Assembly (NCBI GenBank): GCA_964505785.1 | Contig: CAZDJZ010000007.1 | Span: forward strand, 1 to 64,000 | DNA: 64,000 bases | Direction: 5' to 3' | Origin: CAYRTV01 sp964505785 | GTDB lineage: Bacteria > Acidobacteriota > Aminicenantia > Aminicenantales > Aminicenantaceae | Shown here: positions 1 to 8,357 of the stretch, piece by piece | How the letters are laid out: every line of letters starts with the position of its first letter | Position numbering within the stretch: position 1 is the stretch's first letter | Notes under the pieces: model-generated | Database searches by the model: none | What the model saw: only the letters and a program-made list of their open reading frames with translations | Told to the model about the DNA's origin: nothing | Made by a program: the position numbers and the translations under genes

Positions 1-54
1 TGCTTGGGTTACTTGGGTTGCTTGGGTTACTTGGGTTACTTGGGTTGCTTGGGT
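1..54. repeat. 9-bp tandem repeat, six copies
   Basis: Six consecutive 9-bp units of the form TGCTTGGGT or TACTTGGGT run from the window edge, so the array may continue outside. The two unit versions differ at two bases. It is followed at 58-74 by a short hairpin (TGCGCGC, loop TTC, GCGCGCA). No coding potential is visible. Units are contiguous with no spacers, so this is not a CRISPR. Confidence 0.9.
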
Positions 55-99
55 TCTTGCGCGCTTCGCGCGCATTTCATTTATAGTACGTTTCATTCG

Positions 100-215
100 G
101 CGAGGCAGCCTAAGATTCCCGTCGCTTCGCTCCGGGAATGACATGAGTGGAGCAAGGGAATGACATGGGTGGAGCAAGGGAATGATATGGGTGATTTCCC
201 GGGAATGACAACGTC
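100..215. repeat. Partial family A repeat plus short duplications
   Basis: The stretch contains the right half of the dispersed family A element (AAGATTCCCGTCGCTTCGCT followed by CCGGGAATGACA). Two further degenerate copies of its last about 20 bases follow (GTGGAGCAAGGGAATGACAT-like units). It lies immediately downstream of the ubiE stop codon on the minus strand, like many copies that sit at gene ends. Confidence 0.75.
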
Positions 216-931
216 TATTTAACCGCCGTATGCAATGCGGCCGCGCCGAAGAACAAGGGACGGTGGTCCACTCGGCTGAATCCTGCCTGCAGGAGCAAAG
301 CGGCAACCTCTTCCGGTTGATAAAAACGGATGACGGATTCCGCCAAGTACCGGTAGGCTCCGCGGTCTTTGGAAACCAGGCGTCCTGCTGCGGCGACGAA
401 AAGACGAACATACCAACGGAACAGAACATGGATCAGCTTGTTTTGCGGGCGACTGGACTCTACAATGATAAAACGGCCGCCCGGCTTGAGTACCCGGCAG
501 ATCTCCCGGAGAAACACATCCCTGTACGGATTTTTATAGGTCAAATTGCGGAAGGCAAAGGAAATCCCGGCACAATCCAGACTGCTTTCCGTAAAGGGAA
601 GCTCCCGGACATCGCCCTGTATCCAGGTCAAATGACGGTCATTCTGCAGCGGTTCCGCTTTTTTTACCGCGGCCTCCAGCATGGGGCGGCTGAAATCGAA
701 CCCAATAATCTGGGGCCGCCAATCCGCCGTTTCCGCCAGGTGTATCGCCAAATCACCGGTTCCGCAGCCTAGATCCAATATGGTTTGCGGATGATGCTCC
801 TCGCAGCGGCAAACAGCTTTTTTACGCCAGGGCCGGTCCAGCCCCCAGGTGATGATCCGGTTGATCAGATCATACCGCCGGGGGACCCGGTTGAACATTT
901 TTTGAAGGGGTCGTGTTTTAGGTTCTTTCAT
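215..931 (-). CDS. ubiE: UbiE/MenG-family quinone methyltransferase
   Basis: C-methyltransferase expected to methylate demethylmenaquinone to menaquinone (or the ubiquinone equivalent) with S-adenosylmethionine; cytoplasmic, membrane-associated substrate. The 238-residue length is normal. The family signature YDLINRIITWGLDRPWRK is at residues 20-37, SAM motif I ILDLGCGTGD at 51-60, GDVRELPF at about 106-113, AFRNL at 126-130 and the post-motif CRVLKPGG near 145-152. The ATG at 931 has only a weak ribosome-binding site. With the UbiA prenyltransferase just upstream (start at 2110) and the MenC-type enzyme at 30.5 kb, a menaquinone role is the better guess. It is separated from ubiA by 294 bp of dispersed repeats, so co-transcription is uncertain. 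Confidence 0.93.
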   Translation of the reverse strand: MKEPKTRPLQKMFNRVPRRYDLINRIITWGLDRPWRKKAVCRCEEHHPQTILDLGCGTGDLAIHLAETADWRPQIIGFDFSRPMLEAAVKKAEPLQNDRHLTWIQGDVRELPFTESSLDCAGISFAFRNLTYKNPYRDVFLREICRVLKPGGRFIIVESSRPQNKLIHVLFRWYVRLFVAAAGRLVSKDRGAYRYLAESVIRFYQPEEVAALLLQAGFSRVDHRPLFFGAAALHTAVK

Positions 932-980
932 TTATTTCGGATTTGACGCGTCAGAATCATCCTGAGCGAATCGGCCCTCT

Positions 981-1103
981 CGTCATTGCGAGCGGCCGCA
1001 GGCCGCGTGGCAATCTTGGGCTTCTTCGCCGAATGAAACGGGACCGTCTCCTCATGCAAACGCCTTCTAAGATTCCGACGTCGCTGCGCTCCCCGGAATG
1101 ACA
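981..1103. repeat. Family A dispersed element, full copy 1 (123 bp)
   Basis: Full-length copy bounded by CGTCATTGCGAG on the left and CCGGAATGACA on the right. The internal part GAATGAAACGGGACCGTCTC is shared with the copy at 5776. It fills most of the gap between ubiA and ubiE. A partial second copy (AGGATCCTTCGCTACGCTTA, then GGATGACA) follows at about 1165-1192. No ORF. Confidence 0.8.
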
Positions 1104-1225
1104 CATGATCCCAACCTGCTTGGGCCTTGTAAAACGGCCCGAATAATTAGGCGAAGCACATTAGGATCCTTCGCTACGCTTAGGATGACAAAAGGGAAAG
1201 ATCCGCACAAGTGTATACTTCTTTC

Positions 1226-2110
1226 TCATAAAAGCTTTGCTAATATATAACCCGCGCCCATCAGCACTTGCGTCAGCAGCACCATCATCACATTGGCGCC
1301 CAAGCCTGGCATTAAAAGTTCCGGAGTGGTGGAGTTCAGCGCCCCTCTAATGCCTTTGACAGCAAAAGGAATGGTCAGCCAGCCCAGCAGCACCGGTGCC
1401 GGCATCCACCCTATCAGAACGGCAACACCGATCCAGACATAGACCATAACAGTGAAAACAGAATACAGCACAGCCGCGGTTTTGCGGCCGGCGGCAATAG
1501 GCAATGAGCGGCGGCCGGCTGTCTTATCGGCTTCCATATCCGGAAATTCATTCAGCAAAAGGAGATTATGCACCAGCAGAAAGGGAGGAATCGCCGCCGC
1601 CAGAGCCGTTAAGGTGTATTGTCCGGTCTGCACAAAATATGTCCCCAGAACCGGCAGAGCCCCCAGTCCCAATCCCGGCGCCCATTCCGGATACCCCATT
1701 TTCAAAAACAAAGGCGTATACAGCACAATGGAGACCGCTCCGATAATCAATAACGGAAGAAGCGCCCAGCCTTTAACCAGGCAGAAATAAATCCCGATGG
1801 GCACATTGATCAGCAAAGCCGTCCAGCCCAGAATCAATGCCTGACGGGACGACACCAGCCCTTCCGGAAGGGCACCGCTTCCGCCGCTGAATGGAGTCCG
1901 CGTGGTCTTGAAATCCACCCCGCTGTGATAATCGTGGTATTCATTAAGGACATTAACACTTATATGGGCCAGCAGCAGACCGGTAAAAGCTAAAACCGCA
2001 TGCCCGAAATGAAAATACCCATCATACCAGGCCGAACAGGTTCCCAGGACAGCTAAAGCCAGCGGCAGCAGCAAAAACGGCGTCCGGATCACTCGCATCC
2101 ATTTGTTCAT
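1226..2110 (-). CDS. UbiA-family prenyltransferase (MenA-like)
   Basis: Integral-membrane transferase that attaches an isoprenoid chain to an aromatic acceptor; in this context most likely 1,4-dihydroxy-2-naphthoate (menaquinone synthesis). The 294 residues contain about eight to nine hydrophobic segments and the two Asp-rich motifs of the family: NEYHDYHSGVD at 56-66, and a second loop with Asp191 and Asp195 (NEFPDMEAD). The ATG at 2110 is supported by AGGAGT eight bases upstream. The upstream gene (stop at 2135) is 24 bp away, so the two are probably one transcript. MenA itself usually reads NDYGD in the first motif; the NEYHD variant leaves the exact acceptor open. Confidence 0.85.
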   Translation of the reverse strand: MNKWMRVIRTPFLLLPLALAVLGTCSAWYDGYFHFGHAVLAFTGLLLAHISVNVLNEYHDYHSGVDFKTTRTPFSGGSGALPEGLVSSRQALILGWTALLINVPIGIYFCLVKGWALLPLLIIGAVSIVLYTPLFLKMGYPEWAPGLGLGALPVLGTYFVQTGQYTLTALAAAIPPFLLVHNLLLLNEFPDMEADKTAGRRSLPIAAGRKTAAVLYSVFTVMVYVWIGVAVLIGWMPAPVLLGWLTIPFAVKGIRGALNSTTPELLMPGLGANVMMVLLTQVLMGAGYILAKLL

Positions 2111-2134
2111 AGCGCAAACTCCTTTAATCGTAAA

Positions 2135-2962
2135 TTAAAAAAGGCCCAAACTGATCCCCATCCGCCAGAGAAAGCCGTCCCAAAATCCGGCAGAGGCCGT
2201 AATTCCCATTCCCGGCGCCGGAGAGATGAGAATACCCAGTTCCGCTTGCAGAAACGGTACAAAGCCGGGAAGTAAAAATTCTTCACCGGCTTGTTCCATC
2301 AACTCGTTAAACTCTACAAAATTCATACTGTCTTTCCCGCTTATTTCCGCTATAAGGATATCCATAATCTGAATCCCGCCGGTATAATCGTAGCTAACCA
2401 TCCCATTTTCTAAAGCCCTTGCCGAAGCCGCTCCAACTCCTCCCCGGATAAACGGCCGGATATAACGAGATACGGGAATATCCCATCCCACACTCACATG
2501 CAGAGAGAATGGACTCATCGTATATTCTCCGCTTGCTTGTGCTTGAATCTGAGCATATTCCCCCACATCCATCCGGCTTTCAATCAAAGGAAAATAAAGA
2601 CGCATTGATGTCTTCTCAAAGGCCAGCCCCAAGTTGAAGCCGGAGCGGCCGCCATCCGGATACCAGCGGCATTCAATACCGTAATTGGAACCTCCGGATT
2701 CCGGAACAATATCCGGTATAAACCGGGAAATAAGGCTGCTGGAAACATCAATTCCAATTTGCTCCAGCACCGCCTGCCGTACCGCAGTCTCAAGTGAACG
2801 GTTGAGCTCCTCTTCAATCCCGCCGCCCAGCCATCCGGTGCTCCATTGTCCGTAATGAATATGAAGGCGAAACGTCCCTGTATCCGCGTTTGCAAAGGCT
2901 GGAAAAGGCAGGGACATAAGCACCGATATTACAATCAATAAAATGAAATGTTTTTTCATCAT
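2135..2962 (-). CDS. Exported barrel-like protein of unknown function
   Basis: Not assigned to a named family. A signal peptide is clear from the second methionine pair (MMKKHFILLIVISVLMSL, cleavage probably after AFA), so I place the start at 2962 rather than at the in-frame ATG at 3046, which would overlap the aldo/keto reductase. The mature part is rich in alternating aromatic/hydrophobic strands (for example YTMSPFSLHVSVGW and WRMGISLGLF) and ends in phenylalanine, as outer-membrane beta-barrels do. It lies between the aldo/keto reductase (44 bp upstream) and ubiA (24 bp downstream) on the same strand. Function is unknown; an outer-membrane barrel is an inference from strand pattern and the terminal Phe. 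Confidence 0.7.
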   Translation of the reverse strand: MMKKHFILLIVISVLMSLPFPAFANADTGTFRLHIHYGQWSTGWLGGGIEEELNRSLETAVRQAVLEQIGIDVSSSLISRFIPDIVPESGGSNYGIECRWYPDGGRSGFNLGLAFEKTSMRLYFPLIESRMDVGEYAQIQAQASGEYTMSPFSLHVSVGWDIPVSRYIRPFIRGGVGAASARALENGMVSYDYTGGIQIMDILIAEISGKDSMNFVEFNELMEQAGEEFLLPGFVPFLQAELGILISPAPGMGITASAGFWDGFLWRMGISLGLF

Positions 2963-3005
2963 TCCAGCCAGGGATCCAGATTTCAATCGTAATATTTTTG
3001 GAATG

Positions 3006-4121
3006 TCATTCCAAAGACCAATCGCTGGTGAGCTTGGATACGGCAATGCGGAGTTTCCGGGGAATATCTATTCCGTAAGGGCAAAAATCTTTCAGGTCCT
3101 CCCGGTTATAATCGGATTCATCCAGATGGATATCATCCCAATAAAAGGTATTACGGGCCGCTTCCTGCTGATGAAACCAAGGTCCCAGACGCACACGCAG
3201 GGCGTAATCTTCAGGATTGACAACTCTTCCGTCCCACATCTGGCGGTCATACCAGCCTTCCAGCTCAAAAATCCGCTTGACCGGAATCCCTTTGATTTGA
3301 TCGCATTTGGGGCATTGGCGGCATACATAATCCCGGTATTCCTTCGCTTCCCGGTATACTTTGCCCACTTCGGCATGGGAGAGGGGTTCAAATTCTTCAG
3401 CCAGCGCCATGTCTTTTTTCAGATACTCCCGGGTGTTCATCCCTGCCACCACTAGAGAAACGGGCAGGCTGAGAGCAAACCGGAGGGCTCTTGCAGGAGA
3501 ACGCCAAAGGTACCCGTCTCCGAAGGCCTTCATTCCGATCACCGCTGTCCCTTTCAGCTGGGCTAACGGGATCAATTTTTCAGTGACATCAGGGAAATTA
3601 AAATGATCATAATAATTGGTGGGAACCATGACCGCATCAAAATCATATTTCTGGAGGGCATGCATTAAGCCGAACGGCTGGCCGTGGCCGGTAATACCAA
3701 TAAACCGGATTTTACCCTGTTCCCGGGCTTTTTCAGCCGCTTCCAGGGCGCCGCCGGGAGCTAAAATTTCATTGGCGGCATCCCTGTCCTGTACGGCATG
3801 CATAAACCAAATATCCACATAGTCGGTTCCAAGATGCCGAAGGCTCCGGTTCAAGGTGTCCAGGGCGCCGTCTTTATCCCGCTGGTCCACCTTGGTAGCC
3901 AGTAAAAATTCATTCCTGCGGGCGCTGACAGCTTCTCCGATCCTTTTCTCCGATTCTCCCTTGCCGTAGCCGGCGGAAGTTTCAATATAGTTTCCGCCCA
4001 AATCCAAATAACGGCTGAGAAGAAAGTTCACATCCTGCCGTGGGATTTCCAGAAGGTGAAAGCCACCCATTCCCAAGAGAGAGACCTTTTCACCGGTTTT
4101 GCCTAATGGTCTTTTTTGCAT
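3006..4121 (-). CDS. Aldo/keto reductase with ferredoxin-like C-terminal segment
   Basis: NAD(P)H-dependent oxidoreductase of the AKR superfamily, substrate unknown. The N-terminal TIM-barrel carries Tyr52, Lys77 and His109 of the usual catalytic tetrad, but the expected Asp is Glu47 (NYIETSAGYG). The last about 110 residues carry CRQCPKC (Cys267, 270, 273) and a lone FCPYGIDIP Cys347, the arrangement of AKR subfamilies with a C-terminal iron-sulfur segment. An AAGGAG site lies six bases before the ATG at 4121. The radical SAM gene upstream stops 22 bp away, so the two are likely co-transcribed. The Asp-to-Glu change may alter chemistry; the fold assignment is firm. Confidence 0.85.
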   Translation of the reverse strand: MQKRPLGKTGEKVSLLGMGGFHLLEIPRQDVNFLLSRYLDLGGNYIETSAGYGKGESEKRIGEAVSARRNEFLLATKVDQRDKDGALDTLNRSLRHLGTDYVDIWFMHAVQDRDAANEILAPGGALEAAEKAREQGKIRFIGITGHGQPFGLMHALQKYDFDAVMVPTNYYDHFNFPDVTEKLIPLAQLKGTAVIGMKAFGDGYLWRSPARALRFALSLPVSLVVAGMNTREYLKKDMALAEEFEPLSHAEVGKVYREAKEYRDYVCRQCPKCDQIKGIPVKRIFELEGWYDRQMWDGRVVNPEDYALRVRLGPWFHQQEAARNTFYWDDIHLDESDYNREDLKDFCPYGIDIPRKLRIAVSKLTSDWSLE

Positions 4122-4143
4122 TTTGTCTCCTTAGCGAACCGGC

Positions 4144-5733
4144 CTAATCGGATTGAAGCACAAGTCCGCGCCGTCTTAATTTTCCAAGTTTTCGAATCGC
4201 CGCCATATAAGATTTGAGAAGAGCATACAGCATTTTGACCATGACTTTTTTGTCCATAAGGGAGACAATCCAATCCTGCATCAAAGCGCGGGTCAAGGCA
4301 TTGGCGGCCCGCATGACCCGGGGGTGAAATTTTGACCAGACCACAAAATAAAGAAGAATGGTCAGGTAATTGAGATTGTGAACATGGTCGATGGTCCAGA
4401 AGCGGAGATAAATATCCTTGATCTCATCCTGAATTAGGCCGTCCTCCTGCGCCCGCTCATAGAGTTCCGTCCCGGGAAAAAAAGTCAGAGGAAACATATA
4501 GATCCGGGACCGGGCGGGAAATCTCATCATGAATCTTATAGTGGTTTTGATGGATTGATTGCTTTCATAAGGATTGTCGATGATGAAATGATAGACCGGC
4601 CTGGGTATTTTATCTTTGAACTGCTCCATCAGGGATATAGTCCTGCCGATGAGTTTCCGTGACGTGGGGCGTTTAAACACATTATTCAGTGTGTCCTGGC
4701 TGACGGATTGAAACCCGATACTCATGTTATACAAACCGGCATCCGTCAGGTAGCGCAGTTTATCCTCATGCAAAGTCTGGGGTGAGGCGCTGCATGTAAT
4801 GGGTAAATTTATCTTTGCTTTATAAAGCCGGCTGAATTCCCTCATCTCTTCGGGGCTGCGGAAAAAAAAGGTATCATCAAAAATACTGACTTCATTAAAA
4901 AAGGGAAACCGTTCCAAGATGGTTTCCAGTTCATGAATCACATTGGGGATACTGCGTTTGCGGACGAATTGGCCTTTCCCCTGGTAGATTTTTCTCAGGG
5001 CGTTGTTGCAGCAATAGGTGCAATTCATAGGACAGTTGCGGGCGGTTATCATATAATACCTTATCCGCGGGGGAGTGAATTCATAATCCCGGGGCATCAC
5101 CCGCTCCAGCACCTCGTCATCGATGGGAATAATTTCGTCTCCGTCAAGCACGTAGTGAGTGCTGATATCATAGTCCTGAAAGGGAAAACGGTCCAGATTT
5201 TCTTCCAGCGGCCGAACCGGATTTTTGATGACTTCATCCCCGTTTTTTATCCAGAGATTGCGGATCTGATGAATATCCCCGCTTCTGAATTTTTCCGCCA
5301 GTTCCAGAAGCGCATCTTCTCCCTCTCCTATACAAAGCATGTCCGCATACCGGATTGATTCTTCCGGCCGGACTGTGGCATGAATACCGCCCCATATGAC
5401 CGGCGTGTCGAGCTGCTGTTTAATTTTTTCTGTCAGATCGCGGACTTTGAGAAAGAAATTCGTCATAAAAGAAAAGCCGATCAAATCCGAATCCCGGCAT
5501 AAATCGATCAGATTCTGCACCGCCTTCCCACTGTAAGGCTCATTCGTGAATTGGCCGTCATAGCGTTTAAACCTTCCCTTTTGCGACATGAAAATAAGGT
5601 CGACATGATGGCCGTGGGCTTTTAAATACGATGATAAGCATCTGATGCCGCTGGCCACATTAATGCTGATTTCATAGGGAGAGACCAGTATAATTTTAAT
5701 TTTATTTTCTTTTCTTCCGTTGTTCTTGTTCAT
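4144..5733 (-). CDS. B12-binding-type radical SAM protein
   Basis: A 529-residue radical SAM enzyme. Residues about 12-150 form a B12-binding-like Rossmann region with WGGIHAT at 114-120. The cluster-binding motif is NCPMNCTYCC with Cys234, Cys238 and Cys241. A SPASM-like cysteine cluster is not visible. It resembles the large group of B12-dependent methylases/cyclases and hopanoid- or lipid-modifying enzymes, but the substrate cannot be read from the sequence. It heads a minus-strand series rSAM - aldo/keto reductase - exported protein - UbiA with gaps of 22, 43 and 24 bp, so it may act on a lipid or quinone-like compound; that is inference. The ribosome-binding site (GGTAAG) is weak. Confidence 0.85.
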   Translation of the reverse strand: MNKNNGRKENKIKIILVSPYEISINVASGIRCLSSYLKAHGHHVDLIFMSQKGRFKRYDGQFTNEPYSGKAVQNLIDLCRDSDLIGFSFMTNFFLKVRDLTEKIKQQLDTPVIWGGIHATVRPEESIRYADMLCIGEGEDALLELAEKFRSGDIHQIRNLWIKNGDEVIKNPVRPLEENLDRFPFQDYDISTHYVLDGDEIIPIDDEVLERVMPRDYEFTPPRIRYYMITARNCPMNCTYCCNNALRKIYQGKGQFVRKRSIPNVIHELETILERFPFFNEVSIFDDTFFFRSPEEMREFSRLYKAKINLPITCSASPQTLHEDKLRYLTDAGLYNMSIGFQSVSQDTLNNVFKRPTSRKLIGRTISLMEQFKDKIPRPVYHFIIDNPYESNQSIKTTIRFMMRFPARSRIYMFPLTFFPGTELYERAQEDGLIQDEIKDIYLRFWTIDHVHNLNYLTILLYFVVWSKFHPRVMRAANALTRALMQDWIVSLMDKKVMVKMLYALLKSYMAAIRKLGKLRRRGLVLQSD

Positions 5734-5775
5734 TTCTTACCAACATGAATTCTTCCTTTTGGAAAAGACATATAA

Positions 5776-5901
5776 TGTCATCCTGAGACTTGCGATAGCA
5801 AGCCTTTAAGGGCTTATACTGCTTCGCTGAATAAACCGGAACCATCTCCTCGTGCAAGCGCCGTCTAAGATTCCGATGTCGCTTCGCTCCTCGGAATGAC
5901 A
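5776..5901. repeat. Family A dispersed element, full copy 2 (126 bp)
   Basis: Bounded by TGTCATCCTGAG on the left and CGGAATGACA on the right, with the internal GAATAAACCGGAACCATCTC segment matching copy 1. It lies upstream of the radical SAM gene. A partial copy (GTCGTCCTGAGGGAGCTGCC) follows at about 5938-5980. The remaining DNA to 6048 shows no gene. Confidence 0.82.
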
Positions 5902-6048
5902 TGTGGTGCCTTTTCATTTGTCGCAAAGGGCAGCCTTGTCGTCCTGAGGGAGCTGCCTTCGCAGCAACCTCAAATCATTGCGGATTTTCCGGTGTCTGTC
6001 AACTTTTCCGTATACCCCGCTGACAAACGTTTTAAAAACCCGGCCCCG

Positions 6049-7206
6049 TTAAATCCGGCACAGAATATCGGAGGCTTTTTCCAGAGTTTCTTCCTGCTTG
6101 GCAAAACAAAAACGAAGAACTTTCTCATCCCTTTTGTCAGGATAAAAAACGGAAACCGGTATGGAAGCGATTTTATGCTCCCGGGTCAGCCTGGCCGCGA
6201 AATCCATGTCATTTTCATCCGTAATCCGGCTGTAGTCAAGAAGCTGAAAATAGGATCCGGATGCAGGACTGAAGCTGAAACGAGAATCCCGCAGCTTGTC
6301 CACAAAGATATCTCTTTTCTGCTGGTACATCTCAGCGATATGCAAATAATTGTCCGGATCTTTTAAAAAATCAGCCACCGCATACTGAACCGGTGTGTTG
6401 CAGCAATACACCATGAACTGATGAATGCTGCGAAATTCCTTCATTAAAAACTCCGGCGCCAGGCAATATCCCAGCTTCCAGCCTGTACAGTGAAACAGCT
6501 TGCCGAAGGAAAAAATCACAAAACTGCGCTTCCTCAACCCCGGAAACCCAAGCGCACTCCAGTGGGTCTTCCCATTAAATATGATATGTTCATAGACTTC
6601 ATCGCTGAGCACGATAATATCCGTATCCCTGGTAATAATGTCCAGTTTTTCCATGTCGGCCTTATCTAAAACCGAGCCGGTCGGATTGTGGGGTGTATTG
6701 ATCACAATCATGCGCGTCCGGGTGGAAATCAAGGATTCCACTTCTTCCCAATCGATCGTATAATCCGGCGGCCGCAGGTAAGAATAGACCGGCACACCCC
6801 CGTGTATTTCCACGGCGGGCGCATAGCTGTCATAAGCCGGGGAGAACAGGATAACCTCGTCTTTGTCATGCACAACCGAAGCAATGGCGGTATAAATCGC
6901 CTGGGTGGCTCCGGCTGTGACATTGACTTCCTTTTCCGGGTGATAGTCTGCACCGTATAATGCCGCCGCCTTACTGCAGACGGCTTCCCGCAGAATATCG
7001 ACTCCTTCTAAAGGCGCATATTGATTGAATCCCTTCTGCATATAAAAATGAACCCGGTCTATCAACGCATCTGAAACCGGAAAATCGGGAAACCCCTGGG
7101 AAAGATTGAGTGCTCCGTATTCTTTCGCCATCCGGCTCATCACAGCAAATATGGTGGTGCCGATGCGGGGCAGTTTAGACTGGAGGGGATGAGAAAACAA
7201 ACTCAT
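6049..7206 (-). CDS. PLP-dependent aminotransferase (methionine/glutamine transaminase type)
   Basis: Class I/II aminotransferase of 385 residues, close in pattern to YbdL/kynurenine aminotransferase enzymes that transaminate methionine or its keto acid using glutamine. Visible landmarks are LSQGFPDFP (about 35-43), HNPTG (173-177), SDEVYEH with Asp202 and the PLP lysine in SFGK at Lys236. I use the ATG at 7206: it lies four bases after the GYD gene stop, whereas an upstream start at 7284 would read through that gene. It is the last gene of an operon with argF, a nitrilase-type omega-amidase and a GYD protein. A transaminase plus omega-amidase pair is the known way to drive methionine salvage forward. 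Confidence 0.9.
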   Translation of the reverse strand: MSLFSHPLQSKLPRIGTTIFAVMSRMAKEYGALNLSQGFPDFPVSDALIDRVHFYMQKGFNQYAPLEGVDILREAVCSKAAALYGADYHPEKEVNVTAGATQAIYTAIASVVHDKDEVILFSPAYDSYAPAVEIHGGVPVYSYLRPPDYTIDWEEVESLISTRTRMIVINTPHNPTGSVLDKADMEKLDIITRDTDIIVLSDEVYEHIIFNGKTHWSALGFPGLRKRSFVIFSFGKLFHCTGWKLGYCLAPEFLMKEFRSIHQFMVYCCNTPVQYAVADFLKDPDNYLHIAEMYQQKRDIFVDKLRDSRFSFSPASGSYFQLLDYSRITDENDMDFAARLTREHKIASIPVSVFYPDKRDEKVLRFCFAKQEETLEKASDILCRI

Positions 7207-7210
7207 AGAG

Positions 7211-7507
7211 TCATACTTCTTCGCAGAGATCCAGGAACCGCTTATAAGGGATCGCGGTCCAACTCTCCGCCTGGAAGGCGCCATTCGAAAGACTGATCAT
7301 GGATACTTTAGCCGCGGTTTCTTCGTCAGGGGCTTCATAGATATCCAAAAAATCATACGACCCCAACAAAGCATAATGAGCAAGGAATTTCACTTCCGGA
7401 CATTTGTTTTTGACTTGATCCAGCCAAGCCCGTCCCAAAGCCGCCCGGTCCTTCATTTGCTTGCTGACTTCCGGGGCCAGCTTTGTCATCAAAATATAGG
7501 TTTTCAT
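7211..7507 (-). CDS. GYD domain protein
   Basis: A 98-residue protein with the pattern of the GYD domain family (ferredoxin-like alpha/beta fold): MKTYILMTKL start, the GSYDFLDIYEAPD segment at about 49-61 and a C-terminal strand/helix. Its biochemical role is not established. The ATG at 7507 has a strong GAGGAGGG site. It lies between the omega-amidase (57 bp upstream) and the aminotransferase (4 bp downstream), so it is translated with them. It could be a small regulatory or ligand-binding partner; that is inference. Confidence 0.82.
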   Translation of the reverse strand: MKTYILMTKLAPEVSKQMKDRAALGRAWLDQVKNKCPEVKFLAHYALLGSYDFLDIYEAPDEETAAKVSMISLSNGAFQAESWTAIPYKRFLDLCEEV

Positions 7508-7563
7508 TGTTCCCTCCTCGGCTCAGTTCTAAGAGCCTCATGTAAGAATTATAGCTTGATTCC

Positions 7564-8349
7564 TCACAAGACATCAAACCGGTCCGCATCCAACTCCACT
7601 TGAAACTTACGACGAAAATGATGCAGTTCCTCCCAGGATAAATCAACCGTATCGCAACTCGCCTCAGAAGGAGGACTTGCGCGGAGGGTTTCGCCTTTGG
7701 CGTTATAGGCACCGGAACCACCGGAAAACGCTAATCTATTGCCGTCTTGGCCCACACGATTCACCCCTATCACATAACACTGATTTTCAACCGCCCTGGC
7801 CGGAAGCAAAATTTTCCATGCGCCGCTTCTCGGCTGCGGCCAGTTGGCGATATAGATAAGAACATCGGTATCGCCGCGGCTGCGGCTCCATACCGGGAAA
7901 CGGAGGTCATAACAAATCAGCGGCCGGATGCGCCAGCCCTTAAGCTTGACTATAAGCCGTTTGTCCCCTGATGAAAAGCGGCGGTGCTCGCCCGCCATCC
8001 GGAAAAGATGCCGTTTATCATAGGAATCAAAAGAGCCGTCCGGACGCATCCAAATCAACCGGTTATAATAACGGCCGCTCTCCCTGATAATCAGCGACGC
8101 CGTCACAACACAGCCTTTATCCGCGGCCGTCTGCCGCAGCCAGCTGACTCCGGGCCCGTTCATATCCTCCGCCAGCTTTTCCGCTTGCATGGAGAAGCCG
8201 GTGTTGAACATTTCCGGCAAAATGATCAAATCGGTTCTGCCTGAGACCTGGTCCAATTTCCGGCTGAACATGGCCAGATTAGCGGCGGGATCCTCCCAAT
8301 GGAGCGCTGTCTGGATCCAGGTAACGGCTAAATCCGGATTTCCATCCAC
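7564..8349 (-). CDS. Carbon-nitrogen hydrolase, omega-amidase (Nit2/YafV) type
   Basis: Nitrilase-superfamily amidase of 261 residues, cytoplasmic. The Glu-Lys-Cys triad is visible: Glu46 in LPEMFNTGF, Lys112 in SYDKRHLF and Cys146 in PLICYDLRFP. The family hydrolyses 2-oxoglutaramate or 2-oxosuccinamate, the by-products of glutamine or asparagine transaminases, which fits the aminotransferase two genes downstream. The start is a GTG at 8349, eight bases after the argF stop. A GGAGAA overlapping the argF end may serve as its ribosome-binding site; the nearby ATG is out of frame. Other nitrilase-family substrates cannot be excluded, but the gene pairing is characteristic. Confidence 0.87.
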   Translation of the reverse strand: MDGNPDLAVTWIQTALHWEDPAANLAMFSRKLDQVSGRTDLIILPEMFNTGFSMQAEKLAEDMNGPGVSWLRQTAADKGCVVTASLIIRESGRYYNRLIWMRPDGSFDSYDKRHLFRMAGEHRRFSSGDKRLIVKLKGWRIRPLICYDLRFPVWSRSRGDTDVLIYIANWPQPRSGAWKILLPARAVENQCYVIGVNRVGQDGNRLAFSGGSGAYNAKGETLRASPPSEASCDTVDLSWEELHHFRRKFQVELDADRFDVL

Positions 8350-8357
8350 GTTTTAAC

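Noticed and set aside
1..54. Possible CRISPR array
   Set aside because: Units are 9 bp and contiguous without spacers; no cas gene is near.
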